From positions 44,824-108,823 of the forward strand of contig CAKOHE010000069.1 of NCBI GenBank assembly GCA_934047225.1: a DNA stretch of 64,000 nt. The letters run 5' to 3'. A model generated the notes under the pieces. It saw nothing but the letters and a program-made list of their open reading frames with translations. It had not been told where the DNA came from and did no database searches. Origin of the DNA: Ypsolopha sequella (taxonomy: Eukaryota; Arthropoda; Insecta; Lepidoptera; Ypsolophidae). Position 1 is the stretch's first letter. Every line of letters starts with the position of its first letter. This document shows, one piece after another, positions 63,897-64,000 of this stretch. A program made the position numbers and the translations under genes.

Positions 63897-64000
63897 GATT
63901 CGCGAAGAACTCTCCTGTCTGGACCTGACCTGTCGTATGGGCTGCGACTATGGTTTCGAGCTGGGAGAGAACAGTGTTCCACGTGCAAATGTCGGGAACC
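63897..64000 (+). CDS. Exon with an antistasin-like domain (cut by window end)
   Basis: After an acceptor (AAATTTTTCAG) the exon continues the phase-2 codon left by the thyroglobulin exon at 56130 and reads IREELSCLDLTCRMGCDYGF then ELG. C...C...C.YGF is the start of an antistasin-type module, a disulphide-rich fold found in protease inhibitors and extracellular matrix proteins. The expected remaining cysteines (CSTCKCRE) are present but one base out of frame (TGT at 63975). One base seems to be missing between about 63958 and 63974, from a sequencing error or a disabling mutation. The exon extends past the window. Confidence 0.75.

Overview
This is an AT-rich, intron- and transposon-dominated stretch of an insect nuclear genome, most probably a moth or butterfly. 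The grounds are Dong/R4-type retrotransposons sitting in TAA repeats (Dong was first described in Bombyx mori), a Penelope-like element with a hammerhead-like motif, TTAGGGTTCCGTA-type dispersed repeats and LINE 3' tails that I associate with Lepidoptera, and spliceosomal exons. No prokaryotic or organellar signal is visible. The species cannot be told from the sequence.

Layout. 0-4 kb: a decayed Ty3/gypsy fragment and small repeats. 4.2-10 kb (minus): a Penelope-like element (RT plus GIY-YIG nuclease, hammerhead-like motif beyond its 3' end) split by a 5'-truncated non-LTR retrotransposon flanked by a 4-bp duplication. 10-16.7 kb (minus): two Dong/R4-like elements head to tail between TTA microsatellites; one is nearly intact, with a single in-frame stop. 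17.2 kb: one exon-like piece of an SLC17-type transporter. 17.4-29 kb: dispersed MITEs, foldbacks, tandem arrays and a LINE 3' fragment. 29.1-31.3 kb: tRNA-like SINEs, one small coding exon, and a hAT-type MITE with an 8-bp target duplication. 31.9-32.6 kb: a Crypton-like recombinase pseudogene. 33.2-38.5 kb: a 0.5-kb inverted duplication. 38.8-46.9 kb: MITEs, a transposase-like pseudogene (40.9-43.7 kb) carrying a hAT MITE, and tandem or foldback repeats. 47-53 kb: LINE remnants and a gypsy element with internal in-frame deletions. 53.4-64 kb: host exons encoding a thyroglobulin type-1 domain and an antistasin-like domain, separated by a 7.8-kb intron.

The most unusual item is in that intron (about 56.7-62.0 kb): a DNA transposon with roughly 0.8-kb terminal inverted repeats built of sub-repeats. 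It contains one multi-exon gene whose C-terminal half has acidic motifs arranged like FEN/XPG/PIN nucleases (HEEAD, DTD, GCD) followed by a cysteine cluster. I do not recognise it as a standard DDE transposon class. A separate TIR-like piece lies at 28.4-28.9 kb. The gene is broken by several frameshifts and stops, yet the outer inverted repeats look identical by eye.

The host genes visible are single exons only. The thyroglobulin and antistasin exons have compatible phase and probably belong to one secreted protein. The 88-nt exon at 29.9 kb also has a compatible phase but is not proven to join them.
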